From Acanthosepion lycidas (taxonomy: Eukaryota; Mollusca; Cephalopoda; Sepiida; Sepiidae), in assembly GCA_963932145.1 (NCBI GenBank), contig OZ010590.1, positions 54,043,428 through 54,107,427 on the forward strand: DNA of 64,000 nt, given 5' to 3'. Position 1 is the stretch's first letter, and every line of letters starts with the position of its first letter. A program made the position numbers and the translations under genes. The notes under the pieces are model-generated. The model did not search any database. It was not told the DNA's origin and worked only from the letters and a program-made list of their open reading frames with translations. Shown here one piece after another: positions 39,800 through 50,135 of the stretch.

Positions 39800-39857
<58 letters not shown>
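39800..39857. repeat. (ATT)n microsatellite
   Basis: Third ATT array within 1 kb. It may be a tail of another copy of the LINE next door. Confidence 0.95.
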
Positions 39858-39859
<2 letters not shown>

Positions 39860-40868
39860 TAACACTCGAAGAAAGAACAGAAAGCAAAAGTGTGGACTCA
39901 TGCCTTTCCGAAGGGCATTAGTTCAAATTGAACAGTATCAGTCACGGACATTTTGTCTAGTTCGTTTACTGTTTTTATGTTTTGCTAAATAAGACATTGC
40001 GTTTTCATAGAAAAAGTGTGAAGTCTAAATTACTCTAAAAAGAAAGAATATTAAAAATAGAGTTAAAATAATGCCTTGAAGCGTTACAGATTTCTTGTCC
40101 AGGGTTTTGTCTGCTTTCATCACGAACCAATTTTGTTTGGTGGTAAATGCTGTATGCTAGTTGTGCTGAGATAACTGTCTCATCCTCTACATCACTTGTG
40201 GTATCGTTGTAAGAGTTTCTATAATTGTTGATCTTTGTCAGTGTGCTCCGAATTTGAAAGCGACAATTACTTACTTTCGAACTGATATCTATACATCTGA
40301 TCGGTATTTCTATGACTTCCAAATTTAAGCGAATGTGGAAGACGACTTTCTTTCATTTTTTTTAATGAGAAACGACACGCGCAATGGTAAAAAGAAAGAT
40401 TGACTAGCTCTCTCGACTTTGTTATCAGCATGTTATAGGCGCCAGGCAATAATCTAGAACAACTACACTTAGTTAAATATTGAGGGTGCTTCTTGGAGGA
40501 AGAGGTTCTCTGGAACTAGACGGTGCAATTGCAGGCATTTCTAGAGATGGACGGCACAGATTCTACACTTGGGAGAGGAATGACCAAGGATGAAGATCTA
40601 ATCAGCATTTAATCACTCACCGACGGGGATATGATATAATATGATATGATATGACATAAAGCTTATTTTAATTTGGTAGACCATATTTAGACGACGGACA
40701 GAGATAAAAATTACCCAAGTCTTTCATTACGTCCCTTTGTGTTGTCCCATGCATCAGGGATTAAAATTGACCTATAACAAGATGTTGCTTGAAAGACCGG
40801 ATTGCTGACTGGACGGTACAGATGACCAAAGAGATTTAACCTCCCTTCTTAAATCTTCCGTTCTTCTT
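39860..40868. other. unassigned, with a short SINE-body scrap
   Basis: 'tcatgcctttccgaagggca' at 39899-39918 is the SINE body motif (minus sense). Open frames on the minus strand at 40035-40449 have varied composition but match nothing I know. Confidence 0.4.
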
Positions 40869-41475
40869 TATGGACCGTGTCCCTTCAGGACGTAGGAGAT
40901 TATAGCTCTCCACAGTTTTCTTTCCTTTGTAGTTTATAATAAATTTTGTCTTTTTGTTATTTCTCCTAAAACCTGTTCTACCATCCATTTACTTAAGCTC
41001 ATCAAGTATGCTATTGTTACTTACCTCGTTTCCCGACTGAGACATGTGACAAAAGTTCTGGTTTACTGTGGGGGACCCTTCCTCGTACAACCAGGTCAAA
41101 GACAAAAATTCCCCAAGCCCCCGCAACTGTCGGTTGTGTTGGCCTCGGTGGCGTGTATAGATCCCTCTCTGTAGTGCAATGAGGAAGTGCAGTCTCGGAA
41201 AGCTGTTTCCCATGGCCGGGCACCTCACAGTGTTTATTTTCCTCAGTTGTATCTGTCCACCGACAAGTCGCGCTCTGTCCGAAGACAGAGACGCAACTGA
41301 GAGGTGATAAACCCTACCTGGCATGTGTCAGGTAAGTATCATCAAGTATGTTATGCGCTGTTTTCTTCTGTCCCTCTTGTCCTCAATCTATCTTATGAGT
41401 ATCAGATTTTTCTAGCCCTCTTCCTCATTATGTGCCCCGGAAATTTCAAATGTCTCATCCTGATGGTAAGTCTGT
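40869..41475 (-). pseudogene. LINE-A 3' region, interrupted by a retroposon
   Basis: The part before the insertion, 40869-41010, has the inverse 3' end 'ggaccgtgtcccttcaggac', 'tagctctccacagttttctt' and 'tctaccatccatttacttaa'. The part after, 41341-41475, has 'gttatgcgctgttttcttct', 'agtatcagatttttctagcc' and 'cggaaatttcaaatgtctca'. The halves join precisely when the insertion and one 'atcaagtatg' are removed. Confidence 0.8.
41011..41340 (-). mobile_element. hairpin-rich retroposon with U1-like start, copy 2
   Basis: A 330-bp insertion in a LINE-A copy, flanked by a perfect 10-bp duplication 'atcaagtatg' (41001-41010 and 41341-41350). On the minus strand it begins 'gatacttacctgacacatgc', whose ATACTTACCTG equals the 5' end of U1 snRNA. 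A hairpin 'acctg...caggt' and a strong stem 'ctctgtcttcggacagag' with a TTCG tetraloop follow. Near its other end the inverted TACTTACCT occurs again (41022-41030). The remaining GC-rich part does not follow U1 in order. No long open frame of recognisable protein. Confidence 0.75.
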
Positions 41476-41626
41476 TTCCATTTTCTCTAAAACTTTCTTT
41501 CTTTCACTTATTTTTTTAATTTAATTTTTTTTTTTTTGCTCGTTCCTGTCGATATTTTTATAACTTTTCATGCTTTTTCATCACTTTCTTTTTCAACACT
41601 TACTTTTAGCGCAAATCAAAAAAACA

Positions 41627-42307
41627 TCCGCGTCCTGGGCAAAACGATAAACTACATCTAACAGCAAGGGCCTCTGATCAGGAGGTTTTGAGGAACGTAG
41701 AACCACCTCTTAATTGCTGGTGTTCCCAGGTCCACCCTGACCCGGGGTGGTAGCACCTGTTAGGGTCCCAGCTATGGGAAAATAGTTAACCCCCAAGCTG
41801 GGGTCAAATCACTATGAAAGTGTAGAAATACGTTTTAATTACAGAAATACTTTGTAAAACATTATTACCAGCAAGAAATTTTTGAAGAAAAAATTATTAC
41901 CAGTAATACATTAAAAAAAAACATATTTTTGAAAAAAAATAACCAGCAATATATTTAAAAAAATAACAAAAACAAATTACCAGCTATACATTTTTGAAAA
42001 AAGTATTACCAGCAATAAATTTTTGTAAAAAATTACCAGAAATACATTTAAAAAAATACCAAAAAAAATTATCAGCTATAAATTAAAAAGAAAAACAACA
42101 AATTACCAGTAATAAATTAAAAAAAATATATTTACCAGCAATACATTAAAAAACAAACAAAACAAATTACCAGCTATACATTTTTGAAAAAAGTATTACC
42201 AGCAATAGATTTTTGAAGAAAAAATATTACCAGCAATAAAAATCTCGTCGGCATTAAATAACCCATTAAGGTTGATAAGCCGTAAAACAAAACAAAACAA
42301 AACAAAA
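41627..42307 (+). mobile_element. minisatellite-bodied retroposon, copy B
   Basis: It begins with a partial and one full 30-bp unit ('cgtcctgggcaaaacgataa'). Next is the junction 'aacagcaagggcctctgatc' and then a ~130-bp central module absent from copies A and D ('aggaggttttgaggaacgta', 'ccacctcttaattgctggtg', 'ggtccaccctgacccggggt', 'agggtcccagctatgg'). About 12 diverged units with core 'ttaccagcaatacatttttg' follow. It ends with the tail 'ggcattaaataaccca', 'gataagccgtaaaac' and an (AAAAC)n run. A target duplication is not visible. Confidence 0.8.
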
Positions 42308-42399
42308 ATTATAAGGCACCTAGTGAGGATTTAGTCACTCGGTTGTAATCACCTGAACATCAAACAATACTTCAATGACAACGACAAGATATATATTTA

Positions 42400-42496
42400 T
42401 TAGGTTGGTGCAAAAATAATGACGTAATAATGTCCTTTTTTGAGGTTATACGTCAAAAAACGACATTATTACGTCATTATTTTTGCACCAACCTAA
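42400..42496. mobile_element. palindromic mariner-type MITE, 97 bp (gacgtaat subfamily)
   Basis: Perfect 'ttaggttggtgcaaaaataa' ends and TA flanks (42398-42399 and 42497-42498). The inner palindrome is slightly shortened ('tgaggttatacgtca'). Confidence 0.93.
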
Positions 42497-42689
42497 TACT
42501 TAGCTTAGACAGTCACTAGGATCCAAACGCGGAGAATTCTGTGGGTATAGACACCACTTCTTTAATTCACAAATCCGTTCAGAAGGTAGGCGTTGAAGGA
42601 TCCTCATAAAATCATTTTCTTTTCTTTTTTGTTTATGTCTTTTGGGAAGAAAAACAGGGGAGCTGTTTTGAAATTCAGAATTAAGGTTA

Positions 42690-42880
42690 TAAGAATCCAT
42701 GTCTATCATGTCATTTAACCCATAGTTGCGAGTGGGGGAAAAGAGACGGTTTCCATTTCCCAAAGGCATTTGCGCAAAAGTAACGCACGCAAAAGCCCAG
42801 GCCAAAATTGAAACTCGGTTCACTGATCCAACATTCTCCGTCAATAACCATTATACAACCACATTCACTACACAGCTGTC
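42690..42880 (-). mobile_element. tRNA-headed SINE
   Basis: On the minus strand a B-box-like 'gagtttcaattttgg' precedes the body 'aaatgcctttgggaaatgga', the 'ccccca' segment and a tail 'gggttaaatgacatgat'. The tRNA 5' half is diverged. Confidence 0.6.
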
Positions 42881-43272
42881 GTAATCTGCAAGCCTAGCTC
42901 GTTAACTTCCGCGTTGGAGACACGCTTCTAATTTGCATTGCTGAAATCAGTCAGTTGTTGGTTTAAATGTGTTTCTTTTTATTATGGCCAGCTGAGTAAA
43001 GAAAAAACTAAGTGAAAAGCGATGAGGGAAAGATTATGTTGCGTCAATCTTTCAATTGGGAAGAGCCTCTCTTGAAAATCAGTATTCAAAATCCGGTTAC
43101 TTATTTTTTGGCATTGGAGGTTAGACTTCTTTCTATCCGAGGCTATATCGAGATGACTTTTAGTGACGAGTTTAAACCACAAAATCAAACCAATTTCTTT
43201 TCATTATTGCTTTTTCTTCAAAAAACGAAGAAGTTATACATTTAATAACATAAGAAAGGTTGATATCATCTA
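42881..43272. other. unassigned
   Basis: No feature recognised. Confidence 0.4.
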
Positions 43273-43859
43273 TCTATATAATACTAAAAGTCTGTGATTG
43301 CGTACGTGCTTGTGTGGTCCGTCCGTTCGGCCGGCCTGCCGGCGCATAACAATTTACAAGTTGCTTAGATAATAAGTATTTTTATTTTAACTATCTTCAA
43401 ACAGACAATGTTTTTAATTAAAATATTTAAAAATTAAAGACAGACACAAAGAGATCCCACTTTGTTGTTTCGTCCAGTTGATTGCAGACTAATTATTTAC
43501 ATTTCAGCTTTCTTTAAACAAACAATATTTTAAATATTTAAAAAAAAAATCGCGTATTTAAAAAATATTTTCAAATAAATATGATTGAAAAATATTTTTG
43601 CAATATCAAAAAATATTTTTAAGTTAATCTGATTTAAAGTTCAAGTTTATACCGGAAGTTCTGTTTCCATTAAATGCTGTAAACAATTTGTTAAACGTTA
43701 AATCTGAAATTGTAAACCAGACAAAGGAAGACGCGAATGATTTGAAATATTTAACTATATCGTAATAAAATTAACTTTCATTTCAGTGGAATGTTGAAAT
43801 CAACTTCATAATTTTATAATCTGAACTGTTAGTGACCCAACAGGTTACGGGTAATCTAG
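43273..43859 (+). mobile_element. probable non-autonomous Helitron, 587 bp
   Basis: It starts 'tctatataatactaaaagtc' (TC end) after an A. It ends 'ctag' (CTRR) before a T, with a short hairpin 'accc...gggt' ending 4 bases before the terminal tetranucleotide. These are Helitron hallmarks (A|TC...CTRR|T). The 5' 'gtgattgcgtacgtgcttgt' and 'ggtccgtccgttcggccggc' stretch resembles other animal Helitron heads. There is no Rep/helicase coding. The 3' hairpin is weak, so the assignment is moderate. Confidence 0.5.
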
Positions 43860-43912
43860 TCTATATATAAAATTTTGGGACTTCCGTTTGTGCGTCTGTC
43901 ACACTCTCTAAA
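43860..43912 (+). mobile_element. 5' end of a second Helitron, abutting the first
   Basis: Directly after the CTAG end comes 'tctatatataaaattttggg' and 'acttccgtttgtgcgtctgt', another typical Helitron-like head. Its 3' end is not identifiable. Confidence 0.4.
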
Positions 43913-44900
43913 ACTGACATATTGATCGACCAAGACATAACTTTGGGGAGAAGTGCAAGCAGTTAAGAAGGTACAAAGTATTCTTTGTTTTACTAGGGTG
44001 CCTAACATAATACAATAAATTTTCATTAAATTTTCGGAAAAATTAACATTTTTATTATTTAACATACAAAATACTCCAATTATTTTAAAAACAATTTAAT
44101 GATTAAAATAACAAATACTTATTTAATAAAAATGCAATATTGTTTTTTGTATATATTTTCTTTAAGATTTTATATACAAGAACCAAGTTTCTAGTTCGCC
44201 CTGCATTTGAGATGAACTATAAAAAAAATCACAAGGCCAATTGCTTCAAAAAGTTGGAATTTGGCTCCAGAAAGAAATATTAACGCATGGCCAGATGTAT
44301 GTTGCATGCTGAAGAGTAAGAAATCCTAAGAATTTATAAAAAGGGGGAAAAACAATTTAAAAAAAATATTGTTTACTATGAAGTCCTATAAAATTAAGTT
44401 AAATTAAAAAAAATGATTAAACTGCGAAGTATTGTTTTTGTTAAAGTATTTTCCCGACAAATCTGCTTATGAAAAATTTCATCGATTGGTTTGCGAAATT
44501 GAACGAAACGTAGAGTTTGTAAATCTTGACAAAAAATTTAGCGATAACTTCAACAATACTAAATACTGTAAATATTAAGGTGTTACAAAAAGTAAAAAAA
44601 AGTGTTTTAAAATTAACGAATATAACCTTTTTCTTTTCATTATCACTTTGTCTTCTTTTTTTTTCTATACAAAACTAATCTACTTGACTTTTTGTAATGA
44701 ATTCGATCCTCACTGGCTGTCCCATTCAAAAAACAAATTACACATTAAATAACACAACAAAGGTCGATATGTTGTAAAATCAACGTAGCTGAGCTTTTTA
44801 TTTTTGTTTTTTTCTTCTTCTTTTTTACCTATGTTGTTTTATTCTTTCTTTCTTTGTTGCGTTTTCTTACAAGTCTTGCAGCATTGAAAGATCTCTCCAT
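43913..44900. other. unassigned AT-rich DNA
   Basis: AT-rich, with a SINE-tail-like scrap at 44741-44778 ('acattaaataacac', 'gatatgttgtaaaat'). May include the interior of the second Helitron. Confidence 0.4.
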
Positions 44901-45239
44901 CTCATCTGTAACCAGATTTGCCGCGTGGCATATTTTCTTCCTTAAATGCATCATTTGACCATCCACTCTTCTTTCAAATCTTCCTACCTTAGGCACATCA
45001 TGCATCATTCCATCTTTGCTTCTAGATTACATGTCCCTTGTTCTCCACTCCCAACAATACCCTCCCACTCCAACTTTCTACTTTTGTTCTGTCATTCATC
45101 CACCTGCTCGCTCGACATATCCTCTTCATTTTGCCATCACTCACTGCTTGTTTCTGTGATTGTTTTCTCTCTACTACCCGCCTAAATCATTGCTCAATGA
45201 ATCCACCCGACACACACTCCTTCATTACACATCCATCAC

Positions 45240-46013
45240 CTAAAGATTTGTCACCTTTTGTTTGTTTCTTTATTTGCTTAAATCTATTCTTTGTTTCCGC
45301 TGTATTTTACGACTTACTTTTATTTATATTGCTTTTATACTTATGTTGTTCATTCATTCTTTCTTTCTATCTTTCTTTTTCTTTCTTTCTTTCGTTTTCT
45401 TTCTTTCTTCATTTCCATCTTTTTCTTTCTTTCTTTCGTTTTTTTCTTCCTTCATTTCTAACTTTTTCTTTCTTGCTTGCTTGCGTTGTTTCTTTCTAAC
45501 TTTTTCTTACCATTTTTTTGCTTTTCTTTCTTCTTCATTCCCATCTTCTTTCTTTCCTTCGTTTTTTCTTTCTTTTTCTTTATTTCCATCTTTTTCTTTC
45601 TTTCGTTTTTTCTTTCTTTCGTTTTTTCTTTCTTTCGTTTTCTTTCTTTCTTTCGTTTTCTTTCTTTCTTCATTTCCATCTTTTTCTTTCTTTCTTGCTT
45701 GCGTTCTTTCTTTCTAACTTTTCTTTCCATTTTCTTGCTTTTTTCTTTCTTTCTTTCTTCTTCATTCCCATCTTTTTCTTTCTTTCTTTCGTTTTTTTCT
45801 TTCATTTCTATCTTTTTCTTTCTTTTTTGCTTGCGTTGTTTCTTTCTAACTTTTTCTTACCATTTTTTTGCTTTTCTTTCTTTCTTCTTCATTCTCATCT
45901 TCTTTCTTTCGTATTTTTTCTTTCTTTTTTTCTTTCTTTCGATCTTGCTTGCGTTCTTATTTTCTAACTTTTTCTTTCCATCTTCTTTCTTTCTTCTTCA
46001 TTTTCCATCTTTT

Positions 46014-46061
<48 letters not shown>

Positions 46062-46062
46062 A
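45240..46062. repeat. polypyrimidine (TTTC-rich) tract, 0.8 kb
   Basis: Higher-order repeats of about 110-170 bp are visible ('catttccatctttttcttt', 'gcttgcgttgtttctttct', 'accatttttttgcttttctt' recurring), ending in a pure (TTTC)n at 46013-46061. Long F/S frames are artefacts of a strand with few purines. Confidence 0.9.
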
Positions 46063-46252
46063 ATACATTACGAGGGATGTTGAAATGTTTTCAGCAGGAC
46101 ACACTTACCAAAATCAATATTTTATTGACCAAACATGAGCGTACTGATTTTCGGAAGTGGATCAAACTGAGAAATTTTTAGCACCCATCCTTCGTTTTTA
46201 TCAACTTTGTTTATCTTCCTGTTTTTAAGATCTGTTAATTTATGTGTGTGTT

Positions 46253-46253
46253 T

Positions 46254-46305
<52 letters not shown>

Positions 46306-46414
46306 GTTTTTCATTATCTATCTATCTACGGTTTTTCATTGTATATTTTTCTATGCATGTTTTTATGATCTGTCTATTTATAGTTTTCCATTGTATATTT
46401 ATTTATGGTTTTTC

Positions 46415-46475
<61 letters not shown>

Positions 46476-46508
46476 ATTCATTGTCTATTTTTTCCATGTA
46501 TTTTTATG

Positions 46509-46554
<46 letters not shown>

Positions 46555-46636
46555 TTTCATTGTCTATTTTTCCATGTATTTTTATGATCTATCTATCTAT
46601 CTATTTTCATTGTCTATTTTTCCATGTATTTTTATG

Positions 46637-46702
<66 letters not shown>

Positions 46703-46705
46703 TAG
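46253..46705. repeat. (ATCT)n blocks in a higher-order repeat
   Basis: Pure ATCT/TATC runs (about 46255-46303, 46417-46474, 46507-46555, 46588-46604, 46637-46701) are separated by a repeated spacer 'ttcattgtctatttttccat' plus 'gtatttttatgat'. The spacer occurs at least four times, so spacer and ATCT block expanded together. Confidence 0.93.
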
Positions 46706-47373
46706 TTCTTTTATCACCGTTACATTCAAATGCATTTGCTTCTTTCTGTCGCTTCTGCCTTCAATTTTTTTACTCTCTGCCACCATTAGTTTCTTTAATC
46801 TATCTTCTAACCATTTTCTTTTATTCACATTTCCTTCTTGAACACTAGGTTGTCTTCTTAGTTTTTCTTTTACTATTTTCCTTTTCTTTTCTCTCTTTAC
46901 CATTCCCATCGTCCCATCTTCGTAAATTCTCGTTCTTTTATGCTTTCTCTTTTGGTCCCTCCTTACGCTTCTACATGTTGCCGTTCTTCAAACTTTATTC
47001 TTAGTTTCTGCTAGTTTATCACCATTCAGTACTTCATCTAGTTTCAGTTACGTTGTCTTCCGATGCGTCTTCCTAGTATTTTCAGCCTCAATCGTTTCTC
47101 TTTCTGCTTTTCTATGCCCGTTTTTTTTATTTTTTTTTTATTTTCACTCGTTCGCATCAAGTCACTCATTCAACACTTCATCTTATTGAGCAAAACGTCT
47201 GCAATTTTGTCGTCACTTTAAGCACGTAGACATTTTTATTACTCCTCTTTTTGTAATGTTTACCTTTCTGGTATTTCCACTACCAAAGACAAAAACATCT
47301 TCTTTTCCTAATTAATTACCTTTCCTAATCTCACGATCAACTCATTCCTCTTTTTCTTTACTTCTTTTAACTT
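46706..47373. other. unassigned pyrimidine-rich DNA
   Basis: T/C-rich without clear repeats. No coding signature. Confidence 0.4.

Positions 47374-47428
<55 letters not shown>
47374..47428. repeat. (ATC)n microsatellite
   Basis: About 17 ATC units, ending shortly before a 5S-headed SINE. Confidence 0.95.
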
Positions 47429-47438
47429 TTTACATATT

Positions 47439-47690
47439 GGCTTACCGACATATCACGTTGAAACACCGGCCACTGTACGATCACCGAAGTTAAGCAACGT
47501 TGGGCCTGGTCAGTATCTAGATCAGTGACCGTTTGAGGATACCAGGCGCTCGAAGCGTGGATGCGCGGGTGGTGTAATGGATAGTAGCTCGGAAAGTGAC
47601 GAATTTCAGTTCCAGTTGGGTTCGTGTTGTAACCTGGAAAAGATTACTGAATGAGGAATAACCAAAACGGAGGTTAGAAATGGAATGGTA
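47439..47690 (+). mobile_element. SINE with 5S rRNA + tRNA head
   Basis: The 5S part at 47439-47557 is the best conserved of the three copies: 'acatatcacgttgaaacacc', 'gatcaccgaagttaagcaac', 'gttgggcctggtcagtatct' and 'gaggataccaggcgctcgaa'. The internal control region is close to animal 5S. It joins a tRNA-like unit at 47561-47625 ('gggtggtgtaatggatagta', then 'agttccagttggg' as a weak B box). The body is largely missing or diverged. It has lost the 5S 3' terminal stem, as expected for a SINE head. Confidence 0.87.
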
Positions 47691-47765
47691 AATCTTTATA
47701 ACATCAACAAAATACAATACTCGCCAGCGACGTGAAATAGGTAAACCACTACTTAGATAGCATAT

Positions 47766-48003
47766 TACGATATTTACCTGCCTCCTTACGAGGTAGGATG
47801 TGGCACAAGGCCAAATTTAATGTTGGCAAATCCGAGTCCGTGTGCTCAGGCAAAAATTGCCCGTAGACCCCGTATACTCGGAATCGGGTATCTGTCTACC
47901 TCCCCGGACGAGACTCTGCCCTTCGGCAGAGTCTCGTCCGGGTTCCTCTCCTCCCGAAAACAGAGAGTTCGACACTGCAAGAGTAGACAGCATATTGTCA
48001 GCG
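47766..48003 (+). mobile_element. hairpin-rich retroposon with U1-like start, copy 3
   Basis: A 238-bp insertion with a perfect 12-bp duplication 'tagatagcatat' (47754-47765 and 48004-48015). It begins 'tacgatatttacctgcctcc' (ATATTTACCTG, one change from the U1 5' end). The first hairpin is 'cctgcctc...gaggtagg'. Near the middle is an 18-bp perfect stem, 'cccggacgagactctgcc', around the loop cttc (47903-47942). Homologous with 32790-33046 (opposite strand), with a different base composition in the first hairpin but the same pairing. Confidence 0.82.
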
Positions 48004-48103
48004 TAGATAGCATATCAATTTCACTTATAATGGGGTCCACTGTATTTATGAGGATTGGGAGATACCCATTAGTGTTCATAGGTTCGGTATATAACACTTC
48101 GTT

Positions 48104-48262
48104 ATATTAACTTACGCGCAAATACCATTGGGAAAGGTATGGATTCACTTCTCCCCTCAGCTTGTATCACTAAAATCATTATTATTTATAAAAAACATTC
48201 TTATCTTCTGGCTTTAAATAGCCTGCAAAGGGTTGATAAACCGTAGAAAACTAATTAATCAG
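48104..48262 (+). mobile_element. SINE body and tail, 5'-truncated
   Basis: The body 'gcgcaaataccattgggaaa' and 'ggtatggattcacttctccc' is followed by 'ctggctttaaatagcc' and 'gttgataaaccgtagaaaac'. This copy shows the body and the '...taaatagcc...gataaaccgtaaaa' tail in one unit. Confidence 0.7.
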
Positions 48263-48264
48263 TT

Positions 48265-49020
48265 AATCTCTAATTTGGTTTTCTTCTCTTTCTTTTTTTT
48301 TCTTCTTTACATCATCTGCTTTTCTTCTCAATTTCCCGTTTTGATTTATTCTGCCTTTTTACGTTTTCTCTTGTTCACTTTTCCATTTCTTTCATCTTTT
48401 CGTTTTACCCCTGTTTTTGTGTTTTCGTTTACCCCTGTTTTTTCTGTTTTCGTTTACCCCTGCCTTTTTTGTTTTCGTTTACCCCTGATTTTTTGTTTTT
48501 GTTTGACCCTGCTTTTTTGTTTTCGTTTACCCCTGCTTTTTTTGTTTTCGTTTACCCCTGCTTTTTTGTTTTCGTTTTTTAGTTTCTACCTTTTCTTCCT
48601 CCTTTTTTCTTTCTCTTATTTTTTCTACTTCTCCCTACTTCTTTATTTTCCTCTTTTTTCTTTTCTCCCTTTTCTCTCGTCTTCGTCGTCTTTTCCTCTT
48701 TTCTGATTTTTATTTTATTTTTTTCACGTTTTTCTCTTTCCCCCATATTTCTTCTTCTTCTTCTTCTTCTTCTTCTTCTTCTTCTTCTTCTTCTTCTTCT
48801 TCTTCTTCTTCGTGTAGGTTTTCTTATTCTATTTTTCCTTCTCAATCTTTTTCCTTCTCGTCATTCTCCATTTCTTTCTCTTTTTACTTAATTCTTTTTA
48901 CAGTTCAACCCTTTTACGTCTTTCTCTTTATCCATTTCACTTCTTTCTTTTCTCTCTCATCCTCTCCCTTATACTTTCTTCTTTATCTTCTTTCTTTTTC
49001 ACCTATTTTCCCCTTTTTTT
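48265..49020. repeat. polypyrimidine tract with a 25-30-bp minisatellite and (CTT)n
   Basis: 48403-48575 holds about seven units of 'ttttcgtttacccctgcttt'. 48751-48812 is (CTT)n of about 20 units. The rest is T/C-rich. Open frames are artefacts. Confidence 0.9.
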
Positions 49021-49638
49021 TTGTCATTCTATTTAATCAGCCTGACTTACCCTTTTTACCGTTATTCAAACAACTAAACAAGCGACATTACTTATACAGA
49101 CACAACTATTGTTTTATCCTTGCTTTATTCATTTTTATTTCTTTACACTAGGGATATTTGTTCTTTCCTTTTTGTTCTATCACTTCCATTTGATTTTCTA
49201 GTCTTCTTTCTCAATTTCCGTTTCGATTCATGGCTGACCATGTACTTGTATCCGGGTTGGCGCCATGCTTCGCAACAAAACACACCTGGCGTCATCACAT
49301 TGACTCTTTCTTCCTAGAAACAATGGCGCCGAGGCTGACGAGGAGAATTTTCACCTGCAAAGAAGGCAGTCGCATTGTTTACTGCAGACGTTTTCCTTTT
49401 TTTTTACGGCCTCAGCACCGTTTTTTGTTGCTTATTTTTAATTATGAATGACCAAATGATCATAATTTGCTTCTTTATTTTCTACTTCAGCAAACAACCA
49501 TATGTCGACATTTTACGAGCTGTAAAACCATCAAAACGATTAGATAACATGGCGATAGAACACTAAACTAGATTCAGAAAGATCGCCGCCATTTACAAAA
49601 CTTTGATATAACGATTCGGTTTGCAAGGAAGACACCAT
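49021..49638. other. unassigned
   Basis: Two short open stretches around 49120-49566 show no family resemblance. I see no splice-bounded gene model. Confidence 0.35.
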
Positions 49639-49639
49639 A

Positions 49640-50135
49640 CTCGAAATAGAAAATCTTCGATAGAAACAAGGAAAAGTGTATTAAACTGTTATGTGACATC
49701 TGTCTTCCTGTATGGCAGTAAGTACTGAAGAACCTCCACAAAGATGAAGAAGAGACTTGAAGCAACAGAAATGTGGTTCTACAGAAGGATACTGGGGATA
49801 CCATGAACCAAAAATGAGTGCAACGACTAGAGAAAATGGAAACATAAAGGAAACTCATATGTAACAACAGGAAGAGACAGTTGAGGTTTCTAGGGCACAT
49901 ACTGGGGAAGGAGAGCTTGGAAAATCTGATACTCACAGGACAGATTGAAAGCAAGATATCAAAGGAAAACAACACATAAAATACTTAGTGAGCTTGAGTA
50001 AATGGTTGGTTGAACAGGGCTTAGGAGAAATAACAGAAAGACAAAATTTATTAAGAGCGACAAAAGACAGGAAATTGTGGAGAGCCATGACTGCTTACGT
50101 CCTGAGGGGACACCGCACATAAAGAAGAAAAAGAT
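49640..50135 (+). pseudogene. LINE-A 3' region
   Basis: Plus-strand landmarks are 'gaagagacttgaagcaacag', 'aaatgtggttctacagaagg' (the EATEMWFYRR block), 'aagagacagttgaggtttct', 'agggcacatactggggaagg', 'gatactcacaggacagattg', 'gtggagagccatgactgctt' and the 3' end 'ggggacaccgcacataaaga', then a GAAGAAA tail. Stops interrupt the frame. Confidence 0.82.

Noticed and set aside
40035..40449. Possible host exon on the minus strand
   Set aside because: Composition is gene-like but no domain or convincing splice sites; too weak to call.
45038..46181. Several overlapping open frames of 115-234 codons
   Set aside because: T/C-rich strand lacks stop codons by composition; products are F/S/L or K/E repeats with no domain.
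46242..46705. Open frames of 'IYLS' repeats resembling membrane proteins
   Set aside because: Direct translation of (ATCT)n, which is open in all three plus frames.
47439..47557. Functional 5S rRNA gene
   Set aside because: The 3' stem is replaced by a tRNA-like unit and several conserved bases are changed; it is a SINE head.
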